A DNA stretch of 64,000 nucleotides from Syngnathus acus (taxonomy: Eukaryota > Chordata > Actinopteri > Syngnathiformes > Syngnathidae). The position numbers were made by a program, and so were the translations under genes. The notes beneath the pieces were generated by a model, which was given only the letters and a program-made list of their open reading frames with translations, did not search any database and had not been told where the DNA came from. Positions 35,097 through 62,157 of the stretch are shown here, piece by piece. Each line of letters starts with the position of its first letter. The first letter of the stretch is position 1. The stretch covers positions 524,912-588,911 of the forward strand of contig NC_051102.1 in assembly GCF_901709675.1 (NCBI RefSeq), in the 5' to 3' direction.

Positions 35097-36255
35097 AGGG
35101 TAACTGTCACAGTGTGGGAGGGGAGGGGAGGGGAGGGGAGGGAAGGGAGGGGAGGGGGAGTGTGCCAGGGAGGGAAAACAGCCCGAGGGTGTGGGATGTT
35201 TGGCCACGTGCTTTGTCTCGATGGGGACAAACAATGTGAAAATGGCACTGTGTGGTGTATTTTTCCTCCCTGGAGCTTCTCAGCAGTGGGTCTGCCTTTG
35301 CAGGATATTTTGACTGGAGAGCATCCTTTCTGCGTCTACTGATTGTCAGCTGCAATGTTGTTTACTTCCCCACATAAGTAATCATTTTAACGTCCAACCA
35401 CAGTGCGATTTACGGTAAATGCTGATAATGACCAGTATTGTAGGAGATGGGCGCTGGAGGCTAAACATAGAGGAATTTGTGGACGTGCTTTGACATTGTG
35501 ATTTCCATAACGCAAGGCCGACTCGCCCATCTGCTCCAAAAGTAGGAGGGTAGACTGACACAGGTGTCGAGGATGGTTTCTCTGAAAGGATAAATTGTTA
35601 TTCCCTTCTCCCAACCAAAACGTATACTTTTCTTGCCCATGACGTGCTTTAAATATACTATGATTATAACTCCAACTGCAATATATAACATATATAAAAA
35701 TTATATTTATACTTCAGGCAATACAACAAACTAGTTTGCAAACATACCGTATATGCAAACTTTATTGGCTATCTAAAATTAATAAATTACATTCTGACCT
35801 CCATTAGAATCTTTTTGAAACTTTTGGCATATCTTGTTCAAAGTTGTAATCATTTTAGAATTGTTTTTTTTAGCATTGTTAGTTTTTATTTAGAAGAACC
35901 AGTCGCTGTTATGTCACTTTGTAAAGCCAAATTTGCATTTTAATGAAATTCTAAAATGCTTGTTGTACCTGCATTGTATACCTCATTACTTTTTGTGAGA
36001 CATCTGGGACTCATTCTGATTCTCTCGAGCAGTGAGAGGAAATGATGATTACATCCCTGTTGGAGGTAAATGTCCTCACAAACATGCATGTTCACACTTT
36101 CCTTTGACTTCTTTGTCAATACGCTCTCCTTCGTAATGATTACAACACATTTGCCATAAATCCAGCTAGTTTCCGACCAGTAGTTTGCGCTGCACATCTG
36201 TGTTTTGTTAACCTATGTGTTTATGGCACATGGCATGGACAGTCAGCGGTGTTTT
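35097..36255. other. Intergenic, myoc upstream region
   Basis: (gggga)n purine-rich repeat at about 35116-35160. The remainder is unremarkable A/T-rich sequence without genes or defined transposon ends. Confidence 0.5.
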
Positions 36256-37045
36256 TCAAAGTCAAAGTCAAAGTCAGCTTTATTGTCAATCCCTTCATAT
36301 GTCAAGACACACAAAGAAACCGAAATTCCGTTTCCTCTATCCCACGGTGACGAGACATACAAGTAGACGACACAAAATAAAAACAAGAAGGCACAAACAA
36401 TAAATAATAAATAAAAAATAATAAATAAATAAAATGAGCGATGATAAATAATAAACCAATAACCCAACAAATAAGAGGAGCAAAACTGAGCCAGTGTGCA
36501 TACAGCAGACAGTAAGCATAGTGCAAAGAACAGGACGCTACGCAGAAAGGGGGAGCGAGTTCAGGATCCTAATAGCCTGTAGTATGAAGCTGTTGGAGAG
36601 TCTGGTGGTGCGGGAGCGCAGGCTCCTGTACCGCCTCCCAGAGGACAGAAGATCAAACAAAGAGTGAGCGGGGTGACTCACATCACTCACAATCTTGGTC
36701 GCCTTGCGGGTGAGATGGGAGGTGTAAATGTCCTTCAAGGAGGGGAGAGAAGCACCAATAGTCTTACCAGCCGTTTACACTATGCGCTGCAGGGCTTTCA
36801 AGTCGTAGTCAGTGCAGCTGCCACCCCAAACAGCAATACAGCTGGAGAGGACGCTCTCAATGGTGCCGCGGTAAAATGTAGTCATGACGGCCGGAGGAGC
36901 GCCCGCTCGCCTGAGTTTCCGAAGGAAGTACAGGCGGCGCTGGGCCTTCTTCGCCAGTGATGCGGTGTTGGTGGACCAGGAGAGATCCTCACTGATGTGC
37001 ACCCCCAGGAACCTGGCGCTGTTGCTTTTGCCATGAGATGTGTGT
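36256..37045 (-). mobile_element. 5'-truncated LINE, minus orientation
   Basis: The minus strand encodes FLGVHISEDLSWSTNTASL, KKAQRRLYFLRKL and TFYRGTIESVL, then GRRYRSLRSRTTRLSNSFILQAIRILN. This is the same C-terminal order as the LINE at 17.2-20.6 kb but a different copy and subfamily. The tail, with caaagt repeats and an A-rich end, is shared with 2641-2872. Confidence 0.85.
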
Positions 37046-38703
37046 TTTTCTTTTCCAACATCACAATAGTTGAAAAAAATATGACTCGAGCTCATTTGTT
37101 ATTTTCCAAAAGTGCGGATCAGTCACGTGCAATTCTTCTTTTGTTGTATTTCCTCTGTAATAGGAACTTCTTGATAACATTTTTCTAAGTAGCATGTTTT
37201 AGTTATGTGTTGGATTTTGTCCACAATTTAGGGAGCGCGCTATCTGCGCCTCACGGCAAAAGCCATTGCCAATCACCTGTTATCCAATTTACTCACTGCA
37301 TGCTCGTTTGATTTCTTCAGATTTAGGAAAATGCTAAGACACTGCAGCAGAAATTAGACTTACACAGGGTGGTTGAGTTCAATCACAATTCTTGTTAAGA
37401 AAGCTCTGTTTTCAGGAAAGTACAATACAGCGCTGGGCCTTTCAAGAGCAGAAAGTCTCCATTCAGAAAAGGCAACATTCAAGGTTCTTTGGTCAGCTTA
37501 TATTCAGTTGCACATGCCAGTGTGGGCCGAGTTTGATGGGTGATGAGTCAGGGGGTGTGGCAAGTTCGCAGGAGATTCTGATTCCATGGGAGTGGGTGCT
37601 GGTTATGGGCGATTCGGTGTGTGTGGGGGCTGTTGTCTTCCATCCCGTCTTTCGGCCTTGGCGATCATCTTTGGCCGAGTCCTTGGGTGGGGGCTGTTGT
37701 CTTCTATCCCGTCTTTCGGCCTTGGCGATCATCTTTGGCCGAGTCCTTGGCTGACTCCCTCTGGCACCTGCTGGTTTTTATCTCCAAGTGACCTTCCTGT
37801 AAACATTCTCCTCCATTCTTGCACATACACTGTCGCACCTCATTCTTTCATCATTCTTTCAATTTTGTCATTTTGTACGAAATTATGTGAGCTTTTTGGC
37901 TGTGACATCATTAATGTTCCTTGACTATGCAAAGTTTGTTCTTTTGATACTCCATGTCTTTGCTTACGTCATTATATTCTTAGTTTAATCATGCTTCCAA
38001 CCCTATCTTTTCTTTGTTAGGCAAAATATTTCCCTCTGTCCAGAACGTTCAGTAGTAATCGAAAACTGGCGTCTAGCATTAGTCAAAACATAAGATACAA
38101 TCAAGTACTGAACATTTTTAGACGACTTTGGCAGTGTCCATGATTTAGAGAATCATCAGGCATGCATTAAACAGTTCCTTAAGGGTCATTAAGCTATTCA
38201 GGCAATATATCAAAAAACATTTGTTATTTCAAAATGCTCAGAAATATATATCAGATCATAAAGTTATAAAAACCTTTGTCATTACCACCTATCAAAAATG
38301 TCTAGTTATGTCTGCTTTATTGATTTGGTGTGTAGGTATAATTACGTATATGCTTAAAATGTTTCTTTTATTGATTTAATATGTGACTATACTTGTCTGC
38401 TTATGTACTTTATTCAATGAGGTTTGAGCATATCTGTTTTTGTAGCTAGGCAGGACTTTTTGTATTTCGACACCATTCCTTCATATGTAAAAGTTATTTT
38501 CAACCACAATATCTCGTTAACTTTCTATTGCTCCCAAGATTTTTATTAGGGATGTTTTCGATACCACTTTTTTTCAGACCGCTACCAATAAGAGTACTCA
38601 ATTATTTACTAATTAGTCTCTGATACCGATACTAAGTGCTGTTAATTCTTTGGATACATTAAAAAAAAAAACAATGACAGAAAATTTCAAAGAAAGACCT
38701 ATA
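37046..38703. other. Intergenic stretch with one short tandem duplication
   Basis: No gene seen. A ~66-b unit (gggggctgttgtcttc ... gagtccttgg) is present twice in tandem at about 37623-37752. The edge near 38545-38650 (gggatgttttcgatacc) may begin an older repeat that the Tigger element interrupts. Confidence 0.5.
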
Positions 38704-39393
38704 CAGTCAAACCTCGGTTTTCGACCACAATCCCTTCCAGAAGGTGGTTCGAGAAGCGAATCGGTCAAATTCCGAATCTATTTTTCCCATTATAAATAAT
38801 GGAAAAAAATGTAATCTGTTCCATGACTAAAAAACCCCGCCTTTTTTAAGCATTTTTTCATTTGCGCATTTTTGTCCGATCGCGCAACTGCAGCGCTCCG
38901 CCGAACGCGCAACCGTAGAGCGCGTCGCCGACCGCGTAACTGCACCGCGCTGGTTGCATTATTGTGACAGAGCTGTCGCTGAAATTTAGAGAATATTGTT
39001 AAAGTCCTGATGTACTTTCCAAAATTTAAGTGTACCTCAGTGCGCAGGGAGCTTAATTTGGTCCGATCGCGCAACCACAGCGCGCCGGGCGCTCACTGTC
39101 GCATTGCTTTAAGAGCGTCTTTGTGTTTTAGGATGGCTTTACTGCTCCCACTTGCTTTCTTTGGAGGTAAGATTAGGGGTTAATACAATCCTCAAAGTAA
39201 CGAAAATACAATAACAATGGAGTCAGTCGGCATCCGGGCCGCGCGGTCGGGTTTTCTCGGGTCCTCCCGGCTCATCTCGCGAGGTTCGACCTCCGAATTT
39301 TGTTCGACAACCGAAGCAAACAAAATCTCAGATTTTTTGTTCGAATTCCGATTTGTTCGAGAACCGGGACGTTTGAAAACCGAGGTTTGACTG
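38704..39393. mobile_element. Tigger/pogo-type element, copy 3 (inverted relative to copies 1 and 2)
   Basis: Ends cagtcaaacctcggttttcg / aaaccgaggtttgactg with TA at 38702-38703 and 39394-39395, 690 b. The interior matches copy 2 in reverse orientation, with the same MPPKKASGSS-like remnant on the minus strand. Confidence 0.88.
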
Positions 39394-41098
39394 TATATCC
39401 AAATATAGCATTTTTCATGAAAGAAATATTTGTAATTTTCTCTTCTTCCAATTACTACTTTCTAGTTCTTGATAAGAGGGCAAATGACATTGGAGTACCG
39501 ATACCTTGAAATAAGGCTGGTATCGGCAGTGACACCAATACTGGGTATCGCTACTCGCCCGACCCTATCCCTGCGTTCTGTTCAAAATATGACACAAACA
39601 ATCAGAGCAGGTTTGGACCACGATGATACCAATATGTGGAAATAATCCAGTCCAGCTCGCCCTGGTAAAATCGCGTCACAGTCGACATCTGACTGATGTA
39701 ATTGTTTTGAACATTTGGGCTATTATGATGATACCAGATGGAGAAATTGTAGCCCTCATTATTATAGTGGCAGCAATGACAAAACCTGCAATGAGACTAT
39801 TTTAAGCTGCAGGGACCTTTCATTGCCTGTGTTTGTATGAATAATGAGTTATATCATCTCACGTGAAAGGAAAAAGAAAGAAGGGCAGCTGGGGACATTA
39901 CCGTTTCACAAAAACAGAGGAAAAACTCAGTCAGTCCAGTAAAATGCTAACTAGTACAGTTGTATAATATGTCACTTTTGATAAGATATTTTTGCTTTTA
40001 TTTATTTATTTTTTTATTATTTTCAGTGACTGATGAAGTATTAGTAAGAGCCACCAGACATGCTTTTGCATGTGTGAAGAATTTCGTAACGTTTTACTTG
40101 GGTGCAAGTCTGGATTTTTTGTTTTCACCAAGTGTGTTGTCAAGCACTCAGTGTTCCAGCACCTCGTAACTGCACCGCCCCACTGGACCTAACAAAAGGG
40201 CCTCAGACTTTATTTATTTTATTTGATTGCGGTTGAAAGCTGCCTTTCCTGTGAAGTCTGCTGGGATAGGCTTCACTGTAACCTTGAATACTTAATAGAG
40301 CAACGGAATTGTTGATCAAATACTGTTTCGTTTCAATTTGATATCCTCCATCTGTACACATAGATACAATAAGAAATTCCTCGTTCAAGTTAGATGTTAG
40401 CACGTCACCCGTAACCTGTGCCCCCCCCCCCCCACACACACACACACACACACAACCTCCTGTAAACACGTCAAACACCATTAAATGTGACCCAAGGAGG
40501 TCCTGTGTATGTGACCCCTGAGTCATGCATTTCAAACAGGTTGAGGTGGTCAAGTTGGATCTTTTATTTTTGAACCTCAAACGTTGACCCAGGAACCCCG
40601 TCTGCTGTCACACCACATACCGCAGTAAAAAGGAGTTGAGGAAAGGTGGGGGACACCCTGAACTGGTTGCCAGGGCACACATAGACAAACACTCGCACTC
40701 ACTCTCTCTCCGACCTACCATGGGTGTCCTTGGAATGTGGTAGGAAAGCGGAGAACCCAGAGGAAACACGCACAAGCACAAATAAACAAAAAACTAAACT
40801 TTTTCTTGAAAAAATAAAACTTGAAACTGAAAATAAACGTGTTGAGCTTGAAACTTCTTTTTATTTTTAAAAATAAGAATACTTGTATGAAAAGTTTTTT
40901 CGAATTGAAAATTGTTTTCCTTCGCTTTGGTAATTTTTCTCAATAAACGATTAACCATTTAATAAATTATTGCTCAACACCAACCAGAAAACCAGTTACC
41001 GACCGGCTCCAGGCAGGTTGCTGCTGCCCTCTAGTGCTATTTCAACACACTGCTGGTGCATTTGTAAGTAACCTACTACAATATACTCGAGCTGCTTT
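39394..41098. other. Intergenic stretch upstream of dnm3
   Basis: No gene seen. A poly-C/(ca)n microsatellite at about 40422-40454. 40640-40790 (gacaccctgaactggttgcc, ctaccatgggtgtccttgga) resembles a dispersed teleost repeat; I cannot name it. Confidence 0.45.
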
Positions 41099-55343
<14,245 letters not shown>

Positions 55344-56817
55344 TCATCCTCAAGGGTCACTCTTCTTCCTCTCTTCCTCATTCCTCCTCACTTCTCTCTT
55401 AGCCATGGCTCTGCTGCCCTGTTCACTCTCCTTCGTGCAAATGGTGTCCCCTTGACCCTCCTGCCAATTGACCATGTCCATATATCAATGTACAGTATTG
55501 TACTTGTCTTGTGGTGTGTGTGTTTATGTGCGCTTCTTGCTCGCCTGTGGTCCAGGTATGCTTTAACAGAACCACCTCATAGTATCATCCACCAATACCT
55601 CTTTTCCCCCAACCCCTCACCAAGTCAGCCACCACCAGAACTTGCTGCTTCCACATGAAAATATGTGCTGCCGTATTCATTTCAAAATGCAGCATGGCAC
55701 ATGAGCGTCTCTTATTGCATGGGAGGGTATGTGTGTGAATGTGCTTTGCGTGTAAGGGGGGAGGGACTAAATTGCCTATATGTAAACTCCAATTCACTTA
55801 GTATTAATTTATTGTACAACCCTCCCATAAATGTTAATTATAAGCCTAATGTTCTCTATAAGAACACAAGTCGTATCTTAGTACGTGTGCGTTTGTGTGC
55901 AAGTAATACTGTGTGTGCGAGAACACGTATGCATACGCAGGCTGTCTGCCGTTTCAGTTGTATTTGTTTTCATGTTCAAAGCTGTTAATGATGACTCATA
56001 AACCCTCGGGGTAAAGTTACTATTGGACTTTTGTGAGATGTTTGTGTGTTGTAGTAGCAGCCATATGCACATAGCAAGGCTGAGGAGCACCATCGGTATC
56101 AGTATACGAAACAGCCTCAATACGACGTTTAACCTTGTCATAGGTGTCTACCTGTGCTGTATCAATGGTCAAAGTTGTGACCCTCGATGCCTTAAGCTCA
56201 GACTCAGATGCTGACTGTTGTTGTGGCTGGAACGATGTTTACCTGTGGATTAACAGATGGCATGATTTGACATCTTCCCTTTCAGCCTTTATCTCAGGTT
56301 TGAAACATGCAACCAACCTAATGCACATGAAAGACGAGCACTCTATTTATTTACTACTCAATCCCCGATATTCTTTCTTTGAATCACACACTCATAATGT
56401 CGGTCAGTCAGCATCTGTGTTAGATCTTAAGCAGCTATTGTCGGTGTTCAAGTGCTTCTCTGCCAGTTTGTTCATGTGGATATGGTCCTAAACTGTGTTC
56501 GGGTTCTGCTGTATTGTTAAGGAACTGTATTGTATTGTTAAGGAAATACTGTACCTGTGGACTATTAAGACTTCACAATGGATCCTAGCGCTTTAATGGT
56601 TCTCTGTCCATTCACTCAACATTCAATTTAGACTGCCTTACCGGCATGGATTACAATTCTATATTGCCAAAGCTAAATAAATATATAGAGAATTGCAGAC
56701 TATAATAAGAAAACTAAAGAACAACAATGAATGATTCCATTTGTAGTAAGATGTTTGTCAGAGAGCATAATGGAAAACACATCTATTGTTATTTTCTGTG
56801 TCTCTGTAATGTTCCGC

Positions 56818-56823
56818 AATAAA
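56818..56823 (+). terminator. Candidate distal dnm3 poly(A) signal
   Basis: AATAAA about 1.47 kb after the stop codon; another, within ctaaataaat, lies near 56675. 55344-56840 shows no other gene and reads as 3' UTR. Confidence 0.45.
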
Positions 56824-56840
56824 ATAATTATGATAAAAAT

Positions 56841-57722
56841 GTTCTACTTCTCAACAGCATGCATCGGTTTCGGTAAAAGCATGCAGGTTCGATTCATAAA
56901 TTCTACATAGATGCGACCCCTTATCTTGCTGATCTCTGTTTGACACACGCCATCTAGTGACACTAAGAATAAATCGCATGTTGAAAACACAATCATACAT
57001 TATTGCATTAACGGCTGAAATTCTGCAGACTGCAGTCTGAATGGTAGGCCCACAATGAAGTATTGTATTTTTTTATTATTCTTATTCTTATTGTTGTTGT
57101 TGTAAACCTGGACAGGTAATGTGTTTTTGGCTCATAGTATTTTGGTTGGATCTTCCAATCAAACAATTCGATGTATTAATAGGAAGTGCGTTAAATTCTA
57201 ATACCTGACGGTCACCGATTCAGGTTCTTGATACACTTTGCAAATAGCTACCCCTGCCGGGCTAACATAAGCATTAAAACGAGTGCTCCTAACATAAACT
57301 CCAAACTGACGTGCGCTGCCGTTGAGCTGCGTTGCCATTGGCAGAATAAAGCGTGTGGTGATGTGCATTCCAGTTCTTATAGGTGAACAGAATCGTTTGA
57401 ATCAGTTCACTCAAAAGATTCGTTCAAACGAATCGTTCAATGAATCCCCACCCACACACACACTGATCCGGCTTTTTTTTTTTTTTTTTTTTAATCGTAA
57501 ATCTACATTCTGGCTTACATAGTTCACGCCAGGAGACGCAACATATTCACTGACTGATCCGTTGACGCACAGGAAGGCAGTTCACTCATTGACTCGTTCG
57601 CGAACGGGAAACCCAGGATTCATTCCCTCACTGATCCGTTCTCGCGGTGAACTGGAAATGCGAATCACTCAGTGAGTGATTCACTCGCTGAGTGATTCGT
57701 TCACTCCAACAAGTTTGTTTAC
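56841..57722. other. Intergenic stretch with gattcgttc-type repeats
   Basis: No gene seen. 57385-57710 is dense in gattcgttc / gaatcactcagtgagtgattc words, partly palindromic, and may be the untranslated start of, or an element beside, the L2 LINE. Confidence 0.45.
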
Positions 57723-60700
57723 ATGTGCAAACCACGTCTTACTGGTCGAGGAGGAGGTCTCGCAATACTTCGCCGTGAGACTTGGAAGGGCTTGTCTGTT
57801 TTAGTGCCAGAGACCAGTTCTTTTGAATCTGCGGCTCTACAGCTAAATGGACCCACACCAATTATTTTAGCAAATATCTACCGCCCACCCAAACCAAATA
57901 AGGACTTTATTAATGAATTCACCACATTCCTCACTCACATTTGCTCACTTTCATCAGACATCATTCTGCTAGGTGACTTAAATACCCACATGGACAACTC
58001 CAACACCATTCTTACTAAGGATTTTACCTTCTGCCTGGACAGCTTTGGACTTAAACAACACATTGATTTCCCCACTCACACCAAAGGACATATTTTAGAC
58101 CTTGTCTGCTGCTCCGGTGTCACTCCTTTTAACTGCTCTTCTGTTGACCTGGGAATAGGCTTCTCTGATCATTTGTTAGTTTCTTTTAATCTTAGTCTCA
58201 CTCTGTCCAAAATCAAACACTCACGTATCATATCCTTCCGCAATATCAAAAACATCAATTTAGCAGATTTCACCACAGCCATTGGCAGTCTCCCCACCAT
58301 CACCCCCCCATACACCCCGGATCAGCTTGTTTCTACTTACGACAATGGACTACAAACTCGGTGGAGAGAATACTTCGAAGACCTCCTCAATTCCACCGAC
58401 ACGCCTTCCAATGTGGAAGCAGGGCCTGGGAACTCTGAGGCGGACTCTCCAATCTCTGGGGTCGAAGTCACTGAGGTAGTTAAAAAACTCCTCGGTGGCA
58501 AGGCCCCGGGGGTGGATGAGATCCGCCCGGATTTCTTAAGGGCTCTGGATGTTGTGGGGCTGTCATGGCTGACACGTCTCTACGACATCGCGTGGACATC
58601 GGGGACAGTGCCTCTGGATTGGCAGACTGGGGTGGTGGTTCCCCTCTTTAAGAAGGGGGACCGGAGGGTGTGTTCCAATTACAGGGGAATTACACTCCTC
58701 AGCCTCCCTGGTAAGGTCTATTCAGGGGTGCTGGAGAGGAGGGTCCGTCGGGAGGTCGAACCTCGGATTCAGGAGGAACAGTGTGGCTTTCGACCTGGCC
58801 GTGGAACAGTGGACCAGCTCTTCACCCTCAGCAGGATCCTCGAGGGTGCATGGGAGTTCGCCCAACCAGTCCACATGTGTTTTGTGGACTTGGAGAAGGC
58901 GTTCGACCGTGTCCCTCGGGAGGTTCTGTGGGGGGTGCTTCGGGAGTACGGGGTACCGAGCCGACTGATAAGGGCGGTTCGGTCCCTGTATCACCGATGC
59001 CAGAGTTTGGTCCACATTTCCGGCAGTAAGTCGGATTCGTTCCCAGTGAGGGTTGGACTCCGCCAAGGCTGCCCTTTGTCACCGATTTTGTTCATAATTT
59101 TTATGGACAGAATTTCTAGGCGCAGCCGAGGCGTTGAGGGTGTCCGGTTTGGGGACCTCAGCATCGCGTCTCTGCTTTTTGCAGACGACGTGGTGCTGTT
59201 GGCTTCTTCAGGCCGTGATCTCCAGCTCTCACTGGAGCGGTTCGCAGCGAGTGTGAAGCGGTCGGGATGAGGGTCAGCACCTCCAAATCCGAGTCCATGG
59301 TCCTCGATCGGAAAAGGGTGGAATGCCCTCTCCGGATCGGGGATGAGATCCTGCCCCAAGTGGAGGAGTTTAAGTATCTTGGGGTCTTGTTCACGAGTGA
59401 GGGGAGGATGGAGCGTGAGATCGACAGGCGGATCGGTGCAGCGTCGGCAGTAATGCGGACTCTGTACCGGTCCGTCGTGGTAAAGAGAGAGCTGAGCCAA
59501 AAGGCAAAGCTCTCAATTTACCGGTCGATTTACGCTCCTACCCTCACCTATGGTCACAAGCTATGGGTCGTGACCGAAAGAACGAGATCCCGGATACAAG
59601 CGGCCGAAATGAGTTTTCTCCGCAGGATGTCCGGGCTCTGCCTTAGAGATAGGGTGAGAAGTTCGGTCATCCGGGAGAGACTCGGAGTAGAGTCGCTGCT
59701 CCTCCATGTTGAGAGGAGCCAGATGAGGTGGCTCGGGCATCTCATCAGGATGCCTCCTGGACGCCTCCCTGGGGAGGTGTTCCGGGCATGTCCCACCGGT
59801 AGGAGACCCCGGGGACGACCCAGGACGCGCTGGAGAGACTATGTCTCTCAGCTGGCCTGGGAACGCCTTGGGATCCCCCGGGATGAGCTAGATGAAGTGG
59901 CTGGGGAGAGGGAAGTCTGGGAGTCCCTCCTGAAGCTGCTGCCCCCGCGACCCGACCCCGGATAAGCGGAAGAAGATGGATGGATGGATGGATGGATGGA
60001 TGGATGGACTACAAACTCTGCTAAACTCATTTGCCCCCCTCAAAACCCGAACTGTTTCTTTCCCCTACTCTGATCCCTGGTTCTCCCCTCATCTACGTCA
60101 ACTGGAAGCCAAAGGGCGACAGCTGGAGCGGCTTTCTCGCAAAACTGGACTCACGATTCATAAACAGTTGTACCATAGTCACATAATGCAATATAAGGAT
60201 GCAATTTCCTCCGCAAGATCACACTATTTTGCGGAAAAAATTACAGCTGGTGCGGGGAACACAAGAGTCCTGTTCTCCATAATTAATAATTCAACCCACA
60301 CCCGTGACTCTCTCCCCCAACACCTCTACTCTACTGATCACTGCAACACCCTGATGTCCTTCTTTGACAGTAAAATAGCCACTATCCACCAACAACTGAC
60401 CCCTAACATGTCTAGCAGTTCATCTTCTTTCCTTCCTCATCCCACCCCCCCCTCTCTTTCCTGCTTCCAACTTCCCTCTGCTGCTGATCTATCTAAACTC
60501 ATTCGAAATTTAAAGCCATCTACATGTCAACTTGACCCCCTGCCTTCTTCCCTGGTCTTAGCCTCCCTCCCCTCTCTGCTCCCCCTGATTACTGCCATCA
60601 TCAATTCTTCCCTCACCTCTGGTTCTGTCCCTCTATCTTTCAAATCTGCTACAGTCACACCAACTCTTAAAAAACCTGGCTGAGACCCCACTATCCTCAG

Positions 60701-62157
60701 TAACTTCCGTCCCATCTCCAACCTGCCATTTCTCTCCAAAATTCTTGAGAAAGTCGTTGCATCACAGATCCACACCCACCTCACTAATAATAATCTATAC
60801 GAACAGTTCCAGTCCGGTTTTCGCCCTCGACACAGTACAGAAACAGCCCTTATTAAAATCACCAATGATCTCCTGATTGCAGGAGACTCTGGTCTCATAT
60901 CCATACTCATTCTTCTTGATTTAAGTGCAGCTTTCGACACCATCTCTCACTCCATTCTCTTAGGAAGACTAGCCTCTATTGGACTGGTTGACACACCCCT
61001 GCACTGGTTTCACTCTTATCTATCCGGCCATTCTCAAGTTAACCAGTTAAAATCATTCACATCTCACCGCTCCCCCGTGTCCTCTGGTGTTCCTCAGGGT
61101 TCCGTCCTTGGTCCCCTCCTATTTGTCATTTATCTCCTCCCACTTGGTCAGATTTTCCGTAAATGTAACATTAATTTTCACTGTTACACGGACGACACCC
61201 ACCTCTACGTCTCTTCAAAAACCCCTTCCAGCCTCCCACCCACCTCCCTCAGTGCGTGCCTTCAAAAAATTAAATCCTGGTTCACCTCAAACTTCCTTAA
61301 ACAAAACAGTGACAAAACTGAGGTAGTCTTCATAGGTTCCAAAGCTTCTCTCAACAAACAACCCTGTTTCACACTCACTATTGACACCTCCTCGATTTCC
61401 CCTTACCCTCAGGCAAAGAGCCTGGGTGTCGTCCTTGATAGCACCCTATCATTCAGTACCCACATAAACAACACTATCTGTTCTGCCTATATTCACCTCC
61501 GTAACATTAATCGCCTCCGTTCATCATTGACTCCACACAGCGCTGCTATCCTAGTCCACTCTCTTGTCACCTCTCATCTGGATTATTGTAACTCCATCCT
61601 TGTCGGTCTCCCTCACAAACTCCTCCATAAATTGCAACTGGTCCAGAATGCTACTGCTCGCATTGTCACCGGAACCCCTATCTACCATCATATCACTCCC
61701 GTTCTACACCAACTTCACTGGCTTCCCATAAAACAGCGCATTGATTATAAAATCCTCCTCCACACATTCAAGGCTATCCATAACCTTGCCCCTCCATACC
61801 TGTCAGACCTCCTTCACATACACATTCCCACCCGGTCTCTTAGGTCTGCCTCCAGTATCACCCTCACTGTCCCCCCATTTCGTCTGTCAACTATGGGGGC
61901 CAGAGCCTTCAGTTGCTCTGCCCCTCGCCTCTGGAATTCCCTCCCCCGGACATCAGAAACATTGACTCTATCCAACTGTTCATATCCCACCTCAAAACCC
62001 ACCTGTTTAGGCAGGCATTTGTCTAATTTTATTACTCTGCTGCAGATGTTCTTTGCTTTTAGACTCTCTTTTCTTTTCTTTTAATTGTGCCTGCTATTTT
62101 TTATGTGTGTTCGGCGACCTTGAGTGACCTGAAAGGCGCCTTACAAATAAAATTCAT
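57723..62157 (+). mobile_element. L2-type LINE, nearly full ORF2, split by an RTE-type LINE
   Basis: The endonuclease part runs GRGGGLAILRRETW, NIYRPPKPNKDF, LGDLNTHMD to GFSDHLLVSFNL up to 58359. It resumes at 60019 (LLNSFAPLKTRTVSFPYSDPWFSP) and continues through [44 protein letters not shown] and the L2 C-terminus ([32 protein letters not shown]). A stop codon interrupts at about 60681. The reverse-transcriptase box reads CYTDDTHLY, so the usual YADD is changed. The 3' tail ends ttacaaataaaattc. Confidence 0.92.
58360..60003 (+). mobile_element. RTE-type LINE inserted into the L2 LINE
   Basis: 5'-truncated: it opens at RWREYFEDLLN and runs GKAPGVDEIRPDFLRA, VVPLFKKGDRRVCSNYRGITLL, RQGCPLSPILF, FADDVVLLAS, then after a frameshift at about 59265 MRVSTSKSESMVL, EFKYLGVLFTSEG and RWLGHLIRMP to LLPPRPDPG. 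It ends in (gatg)n. Flanked by a 15-b target duplication, atggactacaaactc, at 58345-58359 and 60004-60018. The L2 frame rejoins across it. Confidence 0.93.

Noticed and set aside
38545-39565. Larger hAT element interrupted by Tigger copy 3 (gggatgttttcgatacc ... gggtatcgctactcgcccg)
   Set aside because: The edges look like related inverted ends, but no 8-bp duplication could be found, so I did not call it.
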